DNA from: Dichotomicrobium sp964466965
GTDB taxonomy: Bacteria > Pseudomonadota > Alphaproteobacteria > Rhizobiales > Rhodomicrobiaceae
Length of the DNA: 17,896 bases
Reading direction: 5' to 3'
Assembly: GCA_964466965.1 (NCBI GenBank)
Contig: CAYXPZ010000051.1
Span: 1 to 17,896, forward strand
Shown here: positions 14,660 to 17,896 of the stretch, in pieces
How the letters are laid out: each line of letters begins with the position of its first letter
How positions within the stretch are numbered: the first letter of the stretch is position 1
Notes under the pieces: generated by a model
The model's input: the letters and a program-made list of their open reading frames with translations, nothing else
Told to the model about the DNA's origin: nothing
Databases searched by the model: none
Made by a program: the position numbers and the translations under genes

Positions 14660-15739
14660 ATGACCGAAGCCGTTGCGCTTGACCGCCGGGCGAGCCGCGC
14701 CGCGAACGCCGATACCGCCGTGCGGGTATGGCTCGGCTCTGTCGTTACGCTGATCTTTGCCATGGTCGTCGTTGGCGGCGCGACGCGGCTGACCGGTTCG
14801 GGCCTCTCGATCACCGAGTGGAAACCCATCCTTGGGGCGATCCCACCGCTGTCCGCCGCGGACTGGCAGGACGCCTTCGATAAATACCGCCAAATTCCGC
14901 AGTACCAACTCGTCAACAAAGGCATGAGCCTCGCCGAGTTCCAGTTCATCTACTGGTGGGAATGGGGGCACCGCTTCCTCGGGCGCTTCATCGGCGTCGC
15001 CTTCGCCATTCCCTTCATCGCCTTCGCCGCGGCGGGCTACATCCGCCGCGATCTCGCGCCGAGCCTGATCGCGCTGTTCGCGTTGGGCGCGCTGCAGGGC
15101 TTCATGGGCTGGTACATGGTGCAAAGCGGTCTGGTCGACCGGGTGTCGGTGAGCCAATACCGGCTCGCGGCGCATCTCGGGCTGGCGGCGGTCATCTATG
15201 CGGCGATGATCTGGGTGCTGCTCGGCGTCGGGCAGCCGGCGCGCGCGGTCAAGCAAAGCTGGGCATGGCTGTCAGCCGCTGGGCTGCTGGTGTTTTCGTT
15301 CGTGCAAATCGTGCTCGGCGCGTTCGTGGCGGGCATGAAGGCCGGGTTCGCCTACAACACCTGGCCGCTGATGGACGGCGCCTGGATCCCGGACGGGCTG
15401 TTCGTCATGCAGCCGTGGCACATCAACCTGTTCGAGAACGCGCTGACCGTACAGTTCAACCACCGCATCGCGGCCTACCTTCTGCTCGCCTCGGCGATCG
15501 TTCACGCCGCCGCGATGGTGCGGGCCAAGCGCGCCGGGCAGGGGTCGGCGCTGGCGCTGGCGGGCGCGGTGACGCTGCAAGCGGTTCTGGGCATCTGGAC
15601 CCTCATCGCGCAGGTGCCGCTGAGCCTCGGCCTGGTGCATCAGGCCGGCGCTTTCGTGGTCCTCGCGATTGCGGTTTATCATCTGCATCGGCTCTCGCGC
15701 GCAGGCGAACGCCTCAACGCGTCGCTGACCCGCAGCTAA
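14660..15739 (+). CDS. ctaA: Heme A synthase, COX15/CtaA type
   Basis: This is a 359-residue, eight-helix membrane protein that oxidises the C8 methyl group of heme O to the formyl group of heme A, the cofactor of aa3-type cytochrome oxidase. Helices lie near 22-42, 108-126, 132-152, 170-190, 202-225, 268-286, 298-318 and 322-342. The conserved histidines, expected to ligate heme, are H104 (WEWGHRFLGR), H172 (AAHLGLA), H268 (FNHRIAAY) and H327 (VHQAGAF). The TRLTGSGLSITEWKP segment (42-56) is a strong COX15 signature. The long loop with NTWPLMDGAWIP (233-244) is typical of the mitochondrial and alphaproteobacterial type. The ATG at 14660 follows GAGAGGAAAGAGC, a good ribosome binding site. 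No other oxidase genes are in the window. The last 26 bases overlap the convergent DUF3179 gene. Confidence 0.97.
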   Translation: MTEAVALDRRASRAANADTAVRVWLGSVVTLIFAMVVVGGATRLTGSGLSITEWKPILGAIPPLSAADWQDAFDKYRQIPQYQLVNKGMSLAEFQFIYWWEWGHRFLGRFIGVAFAIPFIAFAAAGYIRRDLAPSLIALFALGALQGFMGWYMVQSGLVDRVSVSQYRLAAHLGLAAVIYAAMIWVLLGVGQPARAVKQSWAWLSAAGLLVFSFVQIVLGAFVAGMKAGFAYNTWPLMDGAWIPDGLFVMQPWHINLFENALTVQFNHRIAAYLLLASAIVHAAAMVRAKRAGQGSALALAGAVTLQAVLGIWTLIAQVPLSLGLVHQAGAFVVLAIAVYHLHRLSRAGERLNASLTRS

Positions 15740-16724
15740 CCCGCTCGCCCGCTGTCGGACATTCCTGAATAATATTGATTTCTGGATGAAACGCGTGGGC
15801 GACAAAGGCGAATGTGACTTCGTAAGGCACATCGTCCTGGCCACGCCGGACCGAGACAGTGCCCACATCACGCCCGCCCGCGACTTGATCGGCATCGAGC
15901 GCCGACGCCTGACCGGGCTGCCAGCTTATCGAGACGTCCCCCGCTTCGATCTGTTTTTGCTCGCGCAGCAGGTCGAGGGAAACGATCGTCGGCTGCTCAT
16001 GCCGGACCATGACAACGCGCACCATCGGATTGATGTCCTCCGGCAGGTCTCCGCGGAACAGGAACGGGCGCGCACTGGAATCGTAACCTGCATAAGGGTT
16101 GCGGCCATAGCTGCGGAAATCGGGATCATTCGGCACGAGGATTTGCCCGGCGGGGTGGCGCTCGCGGAACTGCGCCAGTGACTCCAGCCGTGCCGGCAGG
16201 ATGTCGAGCTGTGTGCCGGTCATCTCGCCGACGATGGCCTTGCCGGTGAACTGCTGCCACCAGCTTTCGGTCAGCCGGTCATACATGACCAGGTCGGAGT
16301 TGCGCAGCTTGCCGGTTGTGCCGAAGGTCGTTGTCTCGCCCTTCACCTCACGCTTGAACACAACGGCGGAATTGCACAGCGGGCAGTAGGTGACGGCCAC
16401 CGGCTCGCCGCCCACAGTATCGTTCACGATCTCGTGCCAGATCAGGATACGCAGTGGATAGGCACGCGCGTCGCCGCCTATCTCCAGGCCGATGACCGGC
16501 TCGTTCGGCTTCACGTCGGTCTCATCGGCGACCGGCTGGAATTGCGGATCATCGATCGAGGGGATGCCGTCCTTGGGCGGTCCGCCTGAGAGGATCTCGT
16601 TCCATTCCATTGAACGCTTGGAGAAGTCGGTGTCGGCCCAGCCTTGCCGCTCCCAAACGCTGGGGTTGGCGGCGGCGATTGTGGCGGTGACGACAGCGAA
16701 GAGAAAAGCGGCGATAGCGCGCAT
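15714..16724 (-). CDS. DUF3179 family exported protein
   Basis: This 336-residue protein has an N-terminal hydrophobic signal-like segment (3-19, likely cleaved near AAA-NP) and then the DUF3179 region, a family of unknown function. Key features are DDPQFQPV (58-65), IWHEIVND (95-102), YCPLCNSAVVF (113-123) with the CxxC pair C114/C117, and TTFGTTGKLRNSDLVMYDRLTESWW (132-156). The CxxC may be redox-active or bind metal; that is inference. Family members usually end soon after AFxxHAFHP-like sequence; here AFVAHAFHPEINI is followed by a tail of about 15 residues (CPTAGERVSCGSATR), part of which is encoded antisense to the end of ctaA. The ATG has AGGGAG six bases upstream, overlapping the tlpA-like stop codon. 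It lies ten bases after that gene, so the two are one operon. Confidence 0.9.
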   Translation of the reverse strand: MRAIAAFLFAVVTATIAAANPSVWERQGWADTDFSKRSMEWNEILSGGPPKDGIPSIDDPQFQPVADETDVKPNEPVIGLEIGGDARAYPLRILIWHEIVNDTVGGEPVAVTYCPLCNSAVVFKREVKGETTTFGTTGKLRNSDLVMYDRLTESWWQQFTGKAIVGEMTGTQLDILPARLESLAQFRERHPAGQILVPNDPDFRSYGRNPYAGYDSSARPFLFRGDLPEDINPMVRVVMVRHEQPTIVSLDLLREQKQIEAGDVSISWQPGQASALDADQVAGGRDVGTVSVRRGQDDVPYEVTFAFVAHAFHPEINIIQECPTAGERVSCGSATR

Positions 16725-16730
16725 TGGCGG

Positions 16731-16740
16731 CTCCCTAGCT
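16731..16740 (-). promoter_or_regulatory. Ribosome binding site of the DUF3179 gene overlapping the TlpA-like stop codon
   Basis: On the minus strand AGCTAGGGAG covers the TAG stop of the thioredoxin-like gene and the AGGGAG Shine-Dalgarno of the next gene, six bases before its ATG. The arrangement points to co-transcription and translational coupling of the pair. Confidence 0.7.
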
Positions 16741-17340
16741 TGACGGTTGTGCGAGGTAATAATCGAGCAGCGCGCGGGCCTGTTCGGAGCGCCAGTCCAC
16801 CGCGCCCTGGATGTAGCCCATCACCGCGCCGGACTTGCCGATGACGTAGGTGGTCGGCATGCCGAACAGCGCGAAGGGAGCATCCGACCCTTCCGGCGGG
16901 TTGAACGCGCCGACGCGGTGCTGCGGGTCGGTGTAAATTTCAAGGGTCTCCAGGCCGAGGCGCTGATAAAACGGGATGACCTTGTTGCGCCCGGCCCGAT
17001 CCAGCGAGATTGCCACCACCTCAAACGGCTGGTCCGCCCGGTCGCGCGCGAGTTCGTCGAGCCACGGCATCTCGACGACGCAGGGCGCGCACCATGTCGC
17101 CCAGAAGTTCAGCAGCACGACCTTGCCGCGGAAGTCCGAGAGCGTGACCGCCTCGCCCATGCCGTTCTCGAAAGGCACCGGCGCGGGAACTTCGGCCGGC
17201 TGCATGACTGTGAACTGGCCGCTATGACCGACAAGCGGCGGCGGGTCGTTCTCGGCCGCGGCGAGCGAGGTCGCGGCGAGCAGCGATGCGCTCAGCAGGG
17301 CGGCGGCAAGCCAGACGGCGCGGCGATGCGGTGTGGGCAT
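16735..17340 (-). CDS. TlpA-like thiol:disulfide oxidoreductase (exported thioredoxin-fold protein)
   Basis: With the ATG at 17340 this is a 201-residue periplasmic protein of the TlpA/ResA/AhpC-TSA group. These proteins reduce disulfides in exported proteins, for example during cytochrome c or copper-centre assembly. A signal peptide fits residues 1-29 (basic MPTPHRR, hydrophobic core, then SLAAAE). The thioredoxin domain starts near 55, with VVLLNFWATWCAPCVVEMPW (75-94) holding the active-site pair C84/C87 and GMPTTYVIG (160-168) the cis-proline P162. GGGAG six bases before 17340 decides the start over an ATG 18 bases further upstream, which lacks such a site. The DUF3179 gene follows ten bases later. 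TlpA of Bradyrhizobium helps mature aa3 cytochrome oxidase, so the nearness to ctaA is suggestive. It could equally serve cytochrome c maturation or the DUF3179 partner. Confidence 0.93.
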   Translation of the reverse strand: MPTPHRRAVWLAAALLSASLLAATSLAAAENDPPPLVGHSGQFTVMQPAEVPAPVPFENGMGEAVTLSDFRGKVVLLNFWATWCAPCVVEMPWLDELARDRADQPFEVVAISLDRAGRNKVIPFYQRLGLETLEIYTDPQHRVGAFNPPEGSDAPFALFGMPTTYVIGKSGAVMGYIQGAVDWRSEQARALLDYYLAQPSS

Positions 17341-17345
17341 TCGTG
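17341..17345 (-). promoter_or_regulatory. Leader stretch whose upstream GGGAG fixes the TlpA-like start
   Basis: On the minus strand the bases before the ATG at 17340 read GGGAGACACGA. The GGGAG covers plus positions 17347-17351 and leaves a six-base spacer, whereas the ATG at 17358 is preceded by TTCTCCCGAC, with no such purine run nearby. Confidence 0.55.
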
Positions 17346-17429
17346 TCTCCCAAATCATGTCGGGAGAATTTTCCGCGCTCTGCGTGCTCCGGGCAAATCA
17401 GCTTGTGGTGATATTCGCGTGAACAGGCG

Positions 17430-17891
17430 TCAGAAAATGCCGGCTTCCAGACCGGCGGCCATCGCCTGGCCCAGCTCCTCGCACTGGTCGAGGAAGGCGT
17501 CGTCCCACGGCCCGCGGCAGATCAGCGGCTCCTGCACCGCGCGCCAGCGCAGGCCGCCTGCGATGCTCTCCACCGCGCGGCGCGTGCCGGTGCCGTCCTG
17601 CCCGGCGCGGATGTAGAGCGCGTAGGCGAGCCCCTGGGTCTCTTCCAGGCACGGGTAATAGCAGCGGTCGAAGAAGTCCTTCAGCGCGCCGCTCATATAG
17701 CCGAGATTTTCCGTCGTGCCGAGGATCAGCGCGCCGGCGGATTTCACGTCGTCCGGGCCGGCGTCGAACGGGCTGAGGGCGAGCGCGTCCACGCCCTCAA
17801 TGTCCTCAGCCGTCGCGCCGCGCATGACGGCGTCGAGCATCCGCTTGGTGTTCGGCGAGGGGGCATGCGCGACGATCAGAAGCCGTTTCAT
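17430..17891 (-). CDS. Flavodoxin-fold NAD(P)H-dependent oxidoreductase family protein
   Basis: This 153-residue cytoplasmic protein has the flavodoxin-like fold of small FMN-binding reductases. The N-terminus MKRLLIVAHAPSPNTKRM gives the first beta strand and a phosphate-binding loop (10-16). GTTENLGYMSGALKDFFDR (58-76) is the second flavin-contact region seen in NADPH-dependent FMN reductase and flavodoxin families, followed by a GLAYALYIRAGQDGTG strand-loop (87-102). The C-terminus is short and complete. The physiological electron partner cannot be read from the sequence. The ATG at 17891 is five bases from the window edge, so its ribosome binding site cannot be assessed, but the protein begins just where the fold should. 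The gene is 89 bases upstream of the TlpA-like gene on the same strand; co-transcription is possible but not required. Confidence 0.85.
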   Translation of the reverse strand: MKRLLIVAHAPSPNTKRMLDAVMRGATAEDIEGVDALALSPFDAGPDDVKSAGALILGTTENLGYMSGALKDFFDRCYYPCLEETQGLAYALYIRAGQDGTGTRRAVESIAGGLRWRAVQEPLICRGPWDDAFLDQCEELGQAMAAGLEAGIF

Positions 17892-17896
17892 GCGCT

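Noticed and set aside
16747..17616. A 289-codon plus-strand open frame over the TlpA-like and flavodoxin-like genes
   Set aside because: It spans two real minus-strand genes and the gap between them, and its product has no domain features.

Overview
The window is GC-rich, gene-dense bacterial chromosome, and I read it as alphaproteobacterial, perhaps Hyphomicrobiales. The reasons are a COX15-type heme A synthase next to a DUF2842 protein, the order histone-deacetylase-like gene, xseB, dxs, tlyA, and a very long AsmA-family protein. The assignment rests on gene order and protein resemblance, not on a database search. I see no tRNA, rRNA, CRISPR array, insertion sequence or prophage gene. No gap between genes exceeds about 220 bases.

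Layout: (1) Positions 1-2947, minus strand: a CLC-type chloride channel/transporter with a C-terminal CBS region, followed 39 bases later by a UvrD/Rep helicase that runs off the left edge. (2) Positions 2948-3136: a divergent promoter region with a small palindrome. (3) Positions 3137-12039, plus strand: a 1250-residue AsmA-family envelope protein, an HSDL2-like short-chain dehydrogenase, a class II histone-deacetylase-like amidohydrolase, xseB (exonuclease VII small subunit), dxs (first enzyme of the MEP isoprenoid pathway) and tlyA (rRNA methyltransferase), with dxs and tlyA one base apart. (4) Positions 12256-14097, plus strand: a one-piece ABC exporter. (5) Positions 14130-14254: a palindromic intergenic element made of two hairpin units. 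(6) Positions 14300-15739: a DUF2842 membrane protein divergent from ctaA. (7) Positions 15714-17891, minus strand: a flavodoxin-like protein, a TlpA-like thioredoxin and a DUF3179 protein. The last two form a tight operon whose 3' end overlaps ctaA in convergent orientation.

Most of the window is housekeeping, and I did not find a clearly new system. The strongest anomaly is an in-frame amber codon (TAG at 9678-9680) in an otherwise intact dxs reading frame, where related enzymes usually have lysine. dxs is normally essential where the MEP pathway is the only isoprenoid route. The possible explanations are a sequencing or assembly error, a second dxs copy, tRNA suppression or readthrough, or genuine loss. 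TAG serves as an ordinary terminator in at least five other genes here, so genome-wide UAG reassignment is unlikely. Secondary points of interest are the double-hairpin repeat, the TlpA-DUF3179 redox pair beside heme A synthesis, the CLC protein's channel-like residue at the internal proton-glutamate position, and the palindromic divergent promoter region.
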